Below are positions 25,246 through 34,485 of a DNA stretch of 64,000 nucleotides, piece after piece. The stretch is from Stigmatella aurantiaca (GTDB taxonomy: Bacteria > Myxococcota > Myxococcia > Myxococcales > Myxococcaceae). The stretch's first letter is position 1, and the number at the start of each line of letters is the position of its first letter. The DNA lies in the NCBI RefSeq assembly GCF_900109545.1, contig NZ_FOAP01000001.1, positions 558,001 to 622,000 on the forward strand, read 5' to 3'. Made by a program: the position numbers and the translations under genes. The notes below the pieces were generated by a model. It did no database searches, was not told where the DNA came from, and saw only the letters and a list, made by a program, of their open reading frames with translations.

Positions 25246-28200
25246 CTACTCGAGGGCGGCGATCTCGTCCTCGATGTCCCGCTTGTCCTCGGCGTTCGGC
25301 TTGAGGCTCAGGTACTGCTGGAAGGCGGCGGTGGCCTCCTTGCGGCGGCCCTTCGCCTTGTAGGCGAAGCCCAGGTAGTACTGGGCCATGGCGTTGTTGG
25401 GCTCGGCCGTGACGGCCTTCTTGTACCAGTCGATGGCGCGGCCGGGCTGCTCGCGCTCGGACCAGGCACGGCCAATCTTGTAATAGATGTAGGTGAGGTC
25501 CGGGGCCTCCTTGAGCGCCTTCTCGTAGCGCCGGATGGCCTCGTCCCAGCGGCCTTCGGAGAAGTACACGTCCCCGATGGCGCCCAGCACGCGCTTGCGC
25601 TTCGGGTCCGCGGCGAGCGCGGACTCGAAGGCGGGGATGGCCTCGCCGGTGTTGTTGGTCTCCAGGTAGGCCTTGCCCAGCTGCTCGTAGGTGTCCGCGT
25701 GGTTCGGGTCCCGCTTGATGGTCTCCTTCCACTCCACGATGGCCTCGGGCAGCCGGTCCGCGTCCCGGTAGATGTTGCCCAGGGCGTAGTGGTAGTCGGG
25801 CCGGTGCGGCGCCTTCTCCACGGCGCTCTTCATCTGGTCGATGGCGCCCGTGTACTCGGCGCGCTTGGCCTTCACCAGGGCGACGTAATAGAGCGCCTCA
25901 TGGTTGGAGGGCTCCCGGTTGAGCGCGAGCATGAGGTTCTTCTCCGCCCCCGCCAGGTCACCCTTCTCGAAGAGCACCGCCCCCAGAGTGATGGGGATGG
26001 TGATGGACCGCGGGTCCTCTTCCTTGGCCTTCTCCAGCTCGGCGCTCGCCTCGTCCAGCTGGCCCAGCCGCCACAGCACCGTGCCGCGCTGCAGCCGCCC
26101 GTCCTTGAGCAGGAACGGGTCCAGCTCCAGGGCCCGCGTGGACTTGGCCCGCGCCGTCTCCAGGTCCCCGGTGAGCAGCGCCACGCGCGACAGGCCCAGC
26201 TGCGCGTCGGCGAGGCTGGGGTTGAGCTCGGCGGCCCGCAGGAACTCCTCCTCGGCCAGCCGCACGTTGTTCTCCGCCAGGGCCAGCTCGCCCAGGCCCG
26301 CGCGCACGCCGGCATCGTTGGGGGACTTCTTCGCGGCCTCCTCGAGCTGGGTCCGGGCCTCGCCCGTGCGGCGCAGGCGCAGGTAGAAGCGGCCCAGGTA
26401 GAGGTTCGCCTCGAAGAGGGCCGGGTCCTCCTTGATGGCGCGCAGGTAGTGCCCCTCGGCGGAGGCGATCTGGTCGCGCGAGTCGTCGATGCGGCCAAAG
26501 AGCAGCGCGATGCGCGCGTCGTTGGTGAAGCGGGCATTGGCCGCCTCCACCGCCTTGAGCGCATCGCTCATCTTCCCGAGCATCACCAGCGAGGTGATGT
26601 AGCCCTCCGCGTACTCGATGACGCCGTTCTCCTCCTTGGTGGCCTCCTCGTACAGGGGCAGGGCGCTCGCGAAGTCCCGGTTGGCGCGCAGCACGCGGGC
26701 CAGCTGGGCCTTGATGAAGATGGAGTTCGGGTCCTTCTGCAGGGAGTCCTTCAGCTCCGCCTCGGCCTCCTTGAAGCGGAACAGCCCGGCGAGCGCCACG
26801 CCCTTGAGGCTGCGGGCGCGGGCGATCTCCGCGGGCCCCAGCCCCGCGAGCGCCTTCTCGTCGAGCGCCTGCTCCACGGCCTGAAGGCCCTTGGCGGCGT
26901 CCCCCTTGCGCAGCAGCAGCTCCACCGCGGCCAGCTCCACCGCGGAGATGGCGTGGGTGGGGTCCGCCTGGAGCGCCTGCTCATAGGCCTTGACCGCCTC
27001 GTCCGGGCGGTTCGCGTCCCGGTGGAGGTTGCCCAGCATGTGGTACGCCTTGGCGGAGTCCTTGTGGCCCTTGAGGACCTGCTCCAGGGTGGCGATGGCC
27101 TCCTTCTCCTGGCGCTTGAGGCCCTGGGCCTCGGCCAGCAAGAAGGACAGCTCCAGGTCCTTGGCGTTGGAGTCGCGGCTGCGCGCGTCCTTCAGCGCCG
27201 GAAGCACTTCATCCGGCAGGCGCCGGGCCAGGGCCGAGCCCGCGAAGGCCTTGATGACCTCCAGGTTCTTCTCCCCCAGCAGCTCCAGATCCTCCTTCGC
27301 CGCCTGGCAGCGGGTGGTGTCCTTCGCCTCCGCGGCGGCATAGCGGCGCTGCAGGTAGAAGATGGACTGGCACCAGAGCGCGCGCACCTCCGGGTACTCC
27401 TTGGTGGCGAGCACCTTGGCGCTCAAGTCCCGCGCCTGCTGGTAGCTGGCGAAGGTGTCCTTGAGCAGCTCCTGGCGCGCCTTCTCCACGTCCGCCGCGG
27501 CGGTGGAGCCCGAGGAGACGGTGGGCGGGAACAGCTTGCGGTGGCCAAAGGCCCCGTAGCGCGAGAAGTGGAAGCTGAAGCCGATGGAGAGCACGACGGC
27601 GGCCACGCCTCCGGCGACGAGGAAGGGCACGCGCTTGCGCCACTTCTCGTACGTGCCGCTGCGGTCCACGACGGACACCGCGGCCATGCGGCCCTCGTAC
27701 AGCTGGTTCATCCGGTCCAGCGTGACGGAGGGGCTCGAGGCTGGGGCCGCGTCCGTCCGGGACACCTCCACCACGGCGCCCGAGGGGGCCACGGGGCCCT
27801 TCACCGCGGGGCCCTCCATCAGCTTCTGGATGGCCGCGGCGAACGCCGCCACCGTGCCGATGGGCGCCCAGTTCTCCGAGTCCTCCGAGACGTCCTCGTT
27901 GCCCAGGAGCTGGCCGTCCTCGAGCATCTTGACGATGACGCCTTCCTCGAACGGGCCGAAGACCTTGCCCGAGCGGCGCCGGACGTGGAAGCGCTTCACC
28001 TTGCCCGCGGGCTTGGCCCCGTTCTCCTTGGCCGCGGTGTCGATGAAGCTGAGCATCTCCAGCCCGTCCGCGCTGCCGGTGGAGGGCGGGGGCGGCAGGG
28101 GCGCGGAGAGGTCCACCTCGAGGTCATCCGAGGCGGGGCTCGGCGCCGTCGGGTCGAACTCGAGCGAGTCGGCCGAGCCCCCCGCGGACGGCGGGCCCGC

Positions 28201-29277
28201 CGGGGGGAGATCATCGAAGCTGACGTCTCCGAAGTCCGTGCCCACGTCGGGCGCCATGTTCATGGCCGGGGCCGGGGCGGCCGGGGGCGGCTGGCTGGAG
28301 AAGTCGAGGCTGAAGTCCGTCGAGGCCACGGGCGCTGGGGTCGAGAGATCCACCGCGAACGGGTCCGGCTCGCCGCCGGCCTCCGCGGGCGGGGGCTCGG
28401 TGAACTCGAACCCCGTGGCGCTCTGCGGCTCGGACACATCCATGGCGGGGAAGTCCATGCCCGCGTCCGGAGGCGGAGGCAGGGCGAACGGATCTTCCGG
28501 AGGGGGCAGGGCGAACGGGTCCTCTTCGGGCGCCGCGGGCGGGGGCGGCAGGGCGAACGGATCCTCTTCGGGCAGGACCGTCTGCTGCGCGTAGCCCTGC
28601 TCCTCGTCGGAGGGCGGCGGCAGGGAGAACGGATCATTCGGATCCACGGCCTCCGCTCCCGGCAGGGGGATGGCCGCATCGAAGGACATCGGCTCCGGGG
28701 GCAGCGCGAACGCCTGGGGCGCGGGGGTGCCCGGCAGGGGAATGGCCGCCTGCGTGTTCAGGCCCGGATCGCTGTAGGCGCCGAAGGGATCGTCCTGCAC
28801 CGCGCCCGCGTCGAAGCTGTACGCGGGGGCGGCCGCGGGGGGCGGAGGCTCGTTCGAGAAGTCGAAGGCATTGTTGTCCGGCTCCGGCACCTCGCCGTAG
28901 GCGGGCGCGGCCGGAGTGGTGTCCCGGAAGGCCGCGCTGGGCAGCGACGACAGGGACATGACGCGGGTGGACTCCTCCTGCTCGGGAGGCTTGAAGTCCT
29001 CGCTGTTATAGCCCGCGAAGGGATCCGGGGCGGCGCCGGGCAGCGGAATGGCCGTGGGCACCGGCATGGCGACGGCGCCGGGCAGCGGAATGGCCGTGGG
29101 CACCGGCATGGCGACGGCGCCGGGCAGCGGAATGGCCACTGGGGTCTGCAACGCGTCCGCGGGCTTGATGGGGAAGGTGGCCTGGCACTTGGCGCACTTC
29201 AGCTTGGCTCCGCCGGCGGGGATCCGCTTGTCATCGATGTTGTAGTTCGTCTGGCAAGACGGGCACGAGACTTTCAT
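25246..29277 (-). CDS. zinc-ribbon/GYF/TPR membrane protein (GltJ/AgmX-type N-terminus)
   Basis: A 1343-residue protein. Residues 1-40 form a zinc ribbon with Cys5, Cys8, Cys28 and Cys31 (CPSCQTNYNI; LKCAKCQATF). Residues 45-420 are Pro/Ala/Asp-rich low complexity with a 14-residue tandem repeat. A GYF-like domain lies near 430-480 (FGPFEEGVIVKMLEDGQLLG), a transmembrane helix near 550-573, then about 700 residues of TPR repeats placed in the periplasm. M. xanthus GltJ has zinc ribbon, GYF, membrane segment and TonB domain; here TPRs replace the TonB part. As the GltJ ribbon interacts with MglA, a link to the mglA of this window is possible but inferred. Confidence 0.85.
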   Translation of the reverse strand: MKVSCPSCQTNYNIDDKRIPAGGAKLKCAKCQATFPIKPADALQTPVAIPLPGAVAMPVPTAIPLPGAVAMPVPTAIPLPGAAPDPFAGYNSEDFKPPEQEESTRVMSLSSLPSAAFRDTTPAAPAYGEVPEPDNNAFDFSNEPPPPAAAPAYSFDAGAVQDDPFGAYSDPGLNTQAAIPLPGTPAPQAFALPPEPMSFDAAIPLPGAEAVDPNDPFSLPPPSDEEQGYAQQTVLPEEDPFALPPPPAAPEEDPFALPPPEDPFALPPPPDAGMDFPAMDVSEPQSATGFEFTEPPPAEAGGEPDPFAVDLSTPAPVASTDFSLDFSSQPPPAAPAPAMNMAPDVGTDFGDVSFDDLPPAGPPSAGGSADSLEFDPTAPSPASDDLEVDLSAPLPPPPSTGSADGLEMLSFIDTAAKENGAKPAGKVKRFHVRRRSGKVFGPFEEGVIVKMLEDGQLLGNEDVSEDSENWAPIGTVAAFAAAIQKLMEGPAVKGPVAPSGAVVEVSRTDAAPASSPSVTLDRMNQLYEGRMAAVSVVDRSGTYEKWRKRVPFLVAGGVAAVVLSIGFSFHFSRYGAFGHRKLFPPTVSSGSTAAADVEKARQELLKDTFASYQQARDLSAKVLATKEYPEVRALWCQSIFYLQRRYAAAEAKDTTRCQAAKEDLELLGEKNLEVIKAFAGSALARRLPDEVLPALKDARSRDSNAKDLELSFLLAEAQGLKRQEKEAIATLEQVLKGHKDSAKAYHMLGNLHRDANRPDEAVKAYEQALQADPTHAISAVELAAVELLLRKGDAAKGLQAVEQALDEKALAGLGPAEIARARSLKGVALAGLFRFKEAEAELKDSLQKDPNSIFIKAQLARVLRANRDFASALPLYEEATKEENGVIEYAEGYITSLVMLGKMSDALKAVEAANARFTNDARIALLFGRIDDSRDQIASAEGHYLRAIKEDPALFEANLYLGRFYLRLRRTGEARTQLEEAAKKSPNDAGVRAGLGELALAENNVRLAEEEFLRAAELNPSLADAQLGLSRVALLTGDLETARAKSTRALELDPFLLKDGRLQRGTVLWRLGQLDEASAELEKAKEEDPRSITIPITLGAVLFEKGDLAGAEKNLMLALNREPSNHEALYYVALVKAKRAEYTGAIDQMKSAVEKAPHRPDYHYALGNIYRDADRLPEAIVEWKETIKRDPNHADTYEQLGKAYLETNNTGEAIPAFESALAADPKRKRVLGAIGDVYFSEGRWDEAIRRYEKALKEAPDLTYIYYKIGRAWSEREQPGRAIDWYKKAVTAEPNNAMAQYYLGFAYKAKGRRKEATAAFQQYLSLKPNAEDKRDIEDEIAALE
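29032..29137 (-). repeat. in-frame 42-base tandem repeat inside the zinc-ribbon/GYF/TPR gene
   Basis: Two identical 42-base units (29032-29073 and 29074-29115) followed by 22 bases of a third. Each encodes a 14-residue Pro-rich unit containing AIPLPGA and VAMPVPT. It lies in the low-complexity linker after the zinc ribbon and is a likely site of length variation between strains. Confidence 0.95.
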
Positions 29278-29505
29278 GGATTTCCTTCGAGAACCTTTTG
29301 GCGCGAGCGCCCGCGGGCGGGTCCGGATCCATCCCGCGACGCGCGCACGCTATCAGAGGGCTTTCCACGGCGGAAAGAAGGCGAACGTGTGGGCGGCCGA
29401 ACGCCCTTGGCCTCCCGGAGAGGGGGCAGGGAGCCGGGTGCCCGGTCCAAGCAGGGCGAACGGGTTTTGCCCACCTTGCCGCGAGAGGTGGTAGACCCAC
29501 CAACC

Positions 29506-30822
29506 ATGGATCCCACCGTCATTCTCGGCGCGGGCCTTGCGGGCCTGTCCGCCGCCCACTTTCTCAAGCGCCCCTGGCGCCTCATCGAGAAGAGCGATCG
29601 CGTGGGAGGCCTCATCAAGACCGAGGTCATCGACGGCTGCTACTTCGATCCCACCGGGCACTGGCTGCACCTGAGGGACCCGGAGATTCGCGAGCTGGTG
29701 AACACGCGCTGGCTGCCTGGCCAGATGGTGAGCATCCAGCGCAAGGCGGCCGTCTTCTCCCGGGGCGTCTTCACGCGCTTCCCCTACCAGGTGAACACCC
29801 ACGGGCTGCCGCCCGAGGTCGTCGCGGAGAACCTGGTGGGCTACGTGGACGCCATCTACGGCGACAAGGGCCGCGCGCTGCGCGAGCGGGATCCGCGCAA
29901 CTTCGAGGAGTTCATCCTCCGCTACATGGGCGAGGGCTTCGCGAAGAACTTCATGGTGCCGTACAACCAGAAGCTCTGGACGGTGCACCCGCGCGAGCTG
30001 TCCGCGGCCTGGGTGGGCCGCTTCGTGCCCCGGCCCAGCCTCAAGGAGGTGGTGGACGGGGCGCTCGGCGTGGGCAGCGATGCGCTGGGCTACAACGCCT
30101 CCTTCCTGTACCCCCGCGAGGGCGGCATCGAGAGCCTCGCCCGGGCCATGCGGCACGGCCTGGAGGGGGGCGAGGTGAGCGTCCACACCGAGCCCACCGC
30201 GATTGACTGGCAGGCCCGGAAGCTCACGCTCTCCGATGGGCGCACGCTCGGCTATTCGGAGCTGCTGTCCACGCTGCCCTTGCCCTACCTGGTACGTCTG
30301 CTGGGGCAGGGCGCCTCGGGGGTGCCGGACGAGGTGCGCGCCGCTGCGGGCCGCCTGCGCGCCACCACGGTCACCTACGTGTGCGTGGGGGCCCGGGGCG
30401 CGAACCGGCAGCCCTGGCATTGGATCTACCTGCCCGAGCCGGAGTTCGCGACCTACCGCATCGGGTCGCCCTCGGCGGTCTACGCGCCCCTGGCGCCGCC
30501 CGGGACGGCCACCTTCTACGTGGAGTACAGCCACCACGGGGAGCTGTCCCCCGCCCGCTGCGAGCAGTTGGCGGTGGAGGACCTGGTGCGCTCCGAGATG
30601 GTCCACGCGGCCGGGGACATCCTCTTCACCCGGGCGGTGGAGATTCCCCATGCGTACGTGCTCTACGACGAGGCCTACGGCGCCGCGAAGGCGGAGATTC
30701 TCCGCTTCCTGGAGCACGCCCGCATCCTGACGGCTGGGCGCTATGGCCAGTGGGAGTACTCCTCCATGGAGGATGCCATCCTGGGCGGCCGGGCCTGTGC
30801 CCAGGCCATCAACGCACGGTGA
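29506..30822 (+). CDS. NAD(P)-binding flavin oxidoreductase, UDP-galactopyranose-mutase/amine-oxidase-like
   Basis: A 438-residue protein starting ATG 29506 just before the FAD Rossmann motif ILGAGLAGLSAAHFLKR, then KSDRVGGLIKTEVIDGCYFD. Mid-protein features such as FVPRPSLKEVVDGALG and the C-terminal RYGQWEYSSMEDAILGGRAC (second flavin contact) match myxobacterial proteins of the protoporphyrinogen-oxidase/UGM-like family. Substrate is unclear; neighbours (GT2, polysaccharide deacetylase) suggest an envelope sugar or polyprenyl-linked substrate. The very long open frame that reads into this gene from 23857 is antisense to upstream genes and is not coding there. Confidence 0.85.
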   Translation: MDPTVILGAGLAGLSAAHFLKRPWRLIEKSDRVGGLIKTEVIDGCYFDPTGHWLHLRDPEIRELVNTRWLPGQMVSIQRKAAVFSRGVFTRFPYQVNTHGLPPEVVAENLVGYVDAIYGDKGRALRERDPRNFEEFILRYMGEGFAKNFMVPYNQKLWTVHPRELSAAWVGRFVPRPSLKEVVDGALGVGSDALGYNASFLYPREGGIESLARAMRHGLEGGEVSVHTEPTAIDWQARKLTLSDGRTLGYSELLSTLPLPYLVRLLGQGASGVPDEVRAAAGRLRATTVTYVCVGARGANRQPWHWIYLPEPEFATYRIGSPSAVYAPLAPPGTATFYVEYSHHGELSPARCEQLAVEDLVRSEMVHAAGDILFTRAVEIPHAYVLYDEAYGAAKAEILRFLEHARILTAGRYGQWEYSSMEDAILGGRACAQAINAR

Positions 30823-30914
30823 ACGCTGGAGGGCAGGGGGCGCATCTCGGCTGTCGACGGGTCGCCGGGAGCATGCTAGGCCCCGCCCTCTGACCCTCTG
30901 GCATCCGTTCGACC

Positions 30915-31625
30915 ATGGCCCCGTACCTGTCCGTCGTCATTCCCGTCTACAACGAGGCCTCCATCCTCGCCTCCGCCGCGGCGGAGCTGTGCCAGGGGCT
31001 GGATGCGCGCGGGTGGGACTACGAGGTCATCTTCGCGGAGAACGGCTCGCGGGACGCGACGCCGGAGCTGCTGGAGAAGCTGTGCGCCCAGAACCCGCGC
31101 CTGCACTGGTTCCACTCGGAGCGGCCCAACTACGGCGCGGCGCTCAAGGCGGGCATCATCCGGGCGCGGGGCACCTACGTGGTCTGCGATGAGATCGACC
31201 TGTGCGATCTCACCTTCTACGACGCGGCGCTGCCCCGGCTGGAGCGGGGCGATGCGGACATGGTGGTCGGCTCCAAAGCGGCCAAGGGCGCCAGTGACCA
31301 CCGGCCCCTGGTGCGGCGCGTGGCCACGCGCGTCCACAACAAGCTGCTGAAGGTGATGCTGGACTTCCGGGGCACCGACACGCACGGCCTCAAGGCCTTC
31401 CGGCGCGAGGCCCTGCTGCCCGTCATCGCCCGGTGCGTGGTGGACATGGACGTGTTCGCCAGCGAGTTCGTCATCCGCGCGTGGCGCGAGGGGCGCAAGG
31501 TGATGGAGATTCCCATCCAGCTCCACGAGAAGCGCCAGCCCTCCATCCACCTCTTCCGGCGCGTGCCCAACGTGCTGAGGAACGTGGGGAAGCTCGTCTA
31601 CGTCATCCGCATTCGCGGCACCTGA
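30915..31625 (+). CDS. family 2 glycosyltransferase (DPM1/DPG-synthase-like)
   Basis: A 236-residue GT-A enzyme: LSVVIPVYNEASILASAAAE at the N-terminus, FAENGSRDATPELLEKL, ERPNYGAALKAGIIRARGTY, and the metal-binding acidic motif CDEIDLCDLTFYD. No membrane helices are present, so it acts at the cytoplasmic face. Relatives make polyprenyl-phosphate sugars or transfer sugars to lipid carriers. It lies 92 bases after the flavin oxidoreductase and 14 bases before the deacetylase, forming an apparent operon. A donor for the GT22 enzyme at 21-22 kb is a speculative possibility. Confidence 0.9.
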   Translation: MAPYLSVVIPVYNEASILASAAAELCQGLDARGWDYEVIFAENGSRDATPELLEKLCAQNPRLHWFHSERPNYGAALKAGIIRARGTYVVCDEIDLCDLTFYDAALPRLERGDADMVVGSKAAKGASDHRPLVRRVATRVHNKLLKVMLDFRGTDTHGLKAFRREALLPVIARCVVDMDVFASEFVIRAWREGRKVMEIPIQLHEKRQPSIHLFRRVPNVLRNVGKLVYVIRIRGT

Positions 31626-31639
31626 GGGAGGGGACGCGG

Positions 31640-32581
31640 ATGGCCTCCCGGCTCGCCTCCATCTCCGTCGACCTCGATTCGCTGCACCACTACTGCCGCA
31701 TCCACGGCCTGCCCGAGACGGTGCTCGACGCGCGCGCCCGGAAGCTGGTGTACGCGAAGGCCGTGCCGCGCTTCCGGGAGCTCTGGGCCACGGTGGGGGT
31801 ATCCGGGACATTCTTCGCCATCGGCGAGGACCTGGCGGACGCGGACGCCTCGGCGGCGCTGAGGCAGGCCCATGCGGCGGGCATCGAGATCGCCAACCAC
31901 AGCTTCTCGCATGACTACGCCCTGAGTCGGCGCGCCCCCGAGTCCATTCACGAGGACCTGGTCCGCGGCGAGGAGGCCATCCGGGCCGCCACGGGCACGC
32001 GGCCAGTGGGCTTCCGGGCCCCCGGCTACACCCTGAACGCGGCCCTCTACGCGGCCACGGAGGCGCGGGGCTACCGGTATGGCTCCTCGGCCTTCCCGGC
32101 CGCCCCGTACTACGCGGCCAAGGCCACGGTCATGGGGGCGCTTGCCCTGGCCCAGCGCCCCTCGCGCTCGGTGCTGGACAGCCCGGCGGTCCTCCTGGCC
32201 CCGTGCGAGCCCTACCGGCCCGACCCGGCGCAGCCCTACCGGCGCGGCACAGGGGCGGTGCTGGAGCTGCCCATGACGGTGACGCCGGGCGTGCGCTTTC
32301 CCTTCATCGGGACGTTCGCCGCCACGCTGCCGCTGCCCCTCATCCGCGCGGCGTACAAGGCCTGCATGGGCCGGGCGTTCTTCAACTTCGAGCTGCACGC
32401 GGTGGACGTCCTGGACGCCACGGACGGCATCCCCGAGGCGCTGGTGCGCCAGCAGCGGGACTTGCAGGTGCCCGCGGCCCGGAAGCTGGAGCGGCTCGCC
32501 ACGCTGTTCCGGTGGCTGAAGGCCGATGCGGACCCCGTGCCCCTGCGGGTGGCCGCGGAGCGGCTGGCGCCCGGCCTGTAG
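31640..32581 (+). CDS. polysaccharide deacetylase (NodB-homology/CE4-type)
   Basis: A 313-residue protein with NodB-homology motifs: SVDLDSLHHY containing the catalytic/metal Asp pair, NHSFSHDYAL with the HxxxH-type metal ligands, and FRAPGYTLNAALY for motif 3. No signal peptide is seen, so a cytoplasmic or lipid-linked-sugar substrate is likely. Such enzymes remove N-acetyl or N-formyl groups from sugars. Start ATG 31640 follows GGGAGGGGACGC, a strong ribosome-binding site. It sits between GT2 and acyltransferase genes. Confidence 0.9.
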   Translation: MASRLASISVDLDSLHHYCRIHGLPETVLDARARKLVYAKAVPRFRELWATVGVSGTFFAIGEDLADADASAALRQAHAAGIEIANHSFSHDYALSRRAPESIHEDLVRGEEAIRAATGTRPVGFRAPGYTLNAALYAATEARGYRYGSSAFPAAPYYAAKATVMGALALAQRPSRSVLDSPAVLLAPCEPYRPDPAQPYRRGTGAVLELPMTVTPGVRFPFIGTFAATLPLPLIRAAYKACMGRAFFNFELHAVDVLDATDGIPEALVRQQRDLQVPAARKLERLATLFRWLKADADPVPLRVAAERLAPGL

Positions 32582-32664
32582 CGGAGGTTCTGTGGAAAAC
32601 GCCTGGGCGGCGGCACGCCCACGAACCCTCCCGGCCCGGGGAGGGGAGTGTTAAAGAATGGGCC

Positions 32665-33519
32665 ATGTTCGAGCAGCTCGGTGACAAGGTCCGGCAGCAG
32701 CTGAAGGGGTGGACGGAACAGATGGCGGGCCCGGAGCGCAAGGAGCGCCTCCAGGATCTCGCGCGGACGGAGAACGAGTACGGGGTGGACCCGTTCGGCT
32801 TCAACCTGGACTTCAGCCTCGCCGCCGTGGCGCCCCTGGTCTGGCTCTACCGCCACTACCACCGCGTGGAGACCTTCGGCATCGAGAACGTGCCCGCGGG
32901 CCGCGTGCTCCTCGTCTCCAACCACTCCGGCCAGCTGCCCATGGACGGCGCCATGATTGGCGTGGCCCTGATGATGGAGGCCTCGCCCCCGCGCGCCATC
33001 CGCAGCATGGTGGAGAAGTGGGTTCCCACCCTGCCGTACATCTCGGCGTTCTTCGCCCGGGTGGGGCAGATTGTCGGCACGCCGGAGAACTGCCGCCGCC
33101 TGCTGAACGCGGGCGAGGCCATCCTCGTCTTCCCCGAGGGCATGCGCGGCATCTCCAAGCTGTGGCCCCAGCGCTACCAGCTCCAGGACTTCGGCCTGGG
33201 CTTCATGCGGCTGGCGCTGGAGACGGACACCCCCATCGTGCCGGTGGCCGTGATTGGCGCCGAGGAGCAGGCCCCCGCGCTGATGGACCTGAAGCCCCTG
33301 GCGAAGCTGCTGGGCTTCCCCGCGTTTCCCATCACCGCCACCGGGCTGCCCATTCCCCTGCCCACCAAGTACCGGCTCTATTTCGGCGAGCCTCTGCACT
33401 TCACCGGCCGCGCCGATGACGAGGACAGCGAGCTGGACAAGAAGGTGCGCACGGTGCGGGCCGCCATCCAGGCGATGATTCACCAGGGCCTCAAGGAGCG
33501 CCGGAGCATCTTCTGGTGA
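32665..33519 (+). CDS. PlsC-like lysophospholipid acyltransferase
   Basis: A 284-residue protein of the lysophospholipid acyltransferase fold: LLVSNHSGQLPMDGAMIGVA carries the catalytic His followed by Asp at +7 (the common motif is HX4D, so this is a spaced variant), and VFPEGMRGISKLW matches the EGxR motif. An N-terminal amphipathic/hydrophobic helix probably anchors it to the inner membrane. It probably acylates a glycerophospholipid or glycolipid. ATG 32665 is taken as start; GTG 32650 is possible. Confidence 0.87.
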   Translation: MFEQLGDKVRQQLKGWTEQMAGPERKERLQDLARTENEYGVDPFGFNLDFSLAAVAPLVWLYRHYHRVETFGIENVPAGRVLLVSNHSGQLPMDGAMIGVALMMEASPPRAIRSMVEKWVPTLPYISAFFARVGQIVGTPENCRRLLNAGEAILVFPEGMRGISKLWPQRYQLQDFGLGFMRLALETDTPIVPVAVIGAEEQAPALMDLKPLAKLLGFPAFPITATGLPIPLPTKYRLYFGEPLHFTGRADDEDSELDKKVRTVRAAIQAMIHQGLKERRSIFW

Positions 33520-33550
33520 GCCCCGGGGCGCATGCTAAGAGGCGGGCTCC

Positions 33551-34474
33551 ATGAGACCGGCGATCGTCGTCACGGGCATCAGTGGCAACCTGGGCCGTAC
33601 CCTCGCCAAGCTCTTGCACAAGAGCGAGCGCATCATTGGCATCGACCGGCGCCCCTTCCTGGGCAAGCCGAAGGATGTCGAGATGTACCAGCTGGACTTG
33701 CGCAAGAAGAAGGCCGAGGACGTCTTCCGCAAGAACGAGATCCGGGCCGTCATCCACATGGGCATCATGCACGACCCGCGCATGAGCGAGGAGGAGCACC
33801 ACTCCTTCAACGTGGTGGGCACCACGCGCCTGCTGGAGTACTGCGCCAAGTACGGGGTGAAGAAGGTCGTCGTCCTCTCCTCGGCCAACGTCTACGGGCC
33901 CAGCCCCGACAACTCCAACTTCCTCACCGAGGATGCGCCCCTGATGGCGGCCAGCCGCTTCTCGGGGGTCCGGGACTTGATCGAAGTGGACATGCTCGCG
34001 CATGGCTTCTTCTGGCGGCACCCGGACATCAACACCGTCATCCTCCGGCCCGTCCACATCGTGGGCCCCACCATCAAGAACGCGCCCTCCAACTACCTGC
34101 GGCTGCGCCACCCGTGGACGCTGGCCGGGTTCGACCCCATGGTGCAGCTCATCCACGTGGAGGACGCGGCGCGCGCCATGGTGGAGGCGCTGCGCCCCGA
34201 GCCCAAGGGCGTCTACAACGTCGTCGGCCCGGGCGAGGTGCCCCTGTCCTCGGTGCTGCGCGAGCTGGGCCACACGCCCATCCCCGTGCCGCACCCCATC
34301 GCCCGCCCCGTGCTGGGCATGCTCTTCAAGTACCGCCTGGCGAACTTCCCCCCGCCCGAGCTGGACCACATCCAGTTCCTCTGCAACGTGGATGGCAACC
34401 GCTGGCGGAACGAGCTGGCCTGGAAGCCGCGCCACTCCATGCGCGAGACCATTCGCTCCGTCCTCGGCGAGTAG
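33551..34474 (+). CDS. extended SDR (epimerase/dehydratase-like) lacking YxxxK
   Basis: A 307-residue NAD(P)-binding protein of the extended short-chain dehydrogenase family: Rossmann GISGNLGRTLAK, strands to VVVLSSANVYGPSPDN and ILRPVHIVGPTIKNA. At the position where YxxxK is expected the protein reads AASRFSGVRDLIEVD, so the catalytic Tyr and Lys seem absent. It may therefore bind nucleotide without classic epimerase chemistry. It is the last gene of the envelope cluster and precedes the sigma-54/sRNA region. Confidence 0.85.
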   Translation: MRPAIVVTGISGNLGRTLAKLLHKSERIIGIDRRPFLGKPKDVEMYQLDLRKKKAEDVFRKNEIRAVIHMGIMHDPRMSEEEHHSFNVVGTTRLLEYCAKYGVKKVVVLSSANVYGPSPDNSNFLTEDAPLMAASRFSGVRDLIEVDMLAHGFFWRHPDINTVILRPVHIVGPTIKNAPSNYLRLRHPWTLAGFDPMVQLIHVEDAARAMVEALRPEPKGVYNVVGPGEVPLSSVLRELGHTPIPVPHPIARPVLGMLFKYRLANFPPPELDHIQFLCNVDGNRWRNELAWKPRHSMRETIRSVLGE

Positions 34475-34485
34475 TCTGAGGGGGC

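Noticed and set aside
23857-30822. A 2321-residue plus-strand open frame.
   Set aside because: Antisense to serS and the zinc-ribbon/GYF/TPR gene for most of its length; its composition is His/Arg/Gly/Leu-rich as expected for reversed GC-rich codons. Only the part from 29506 is a real gene.
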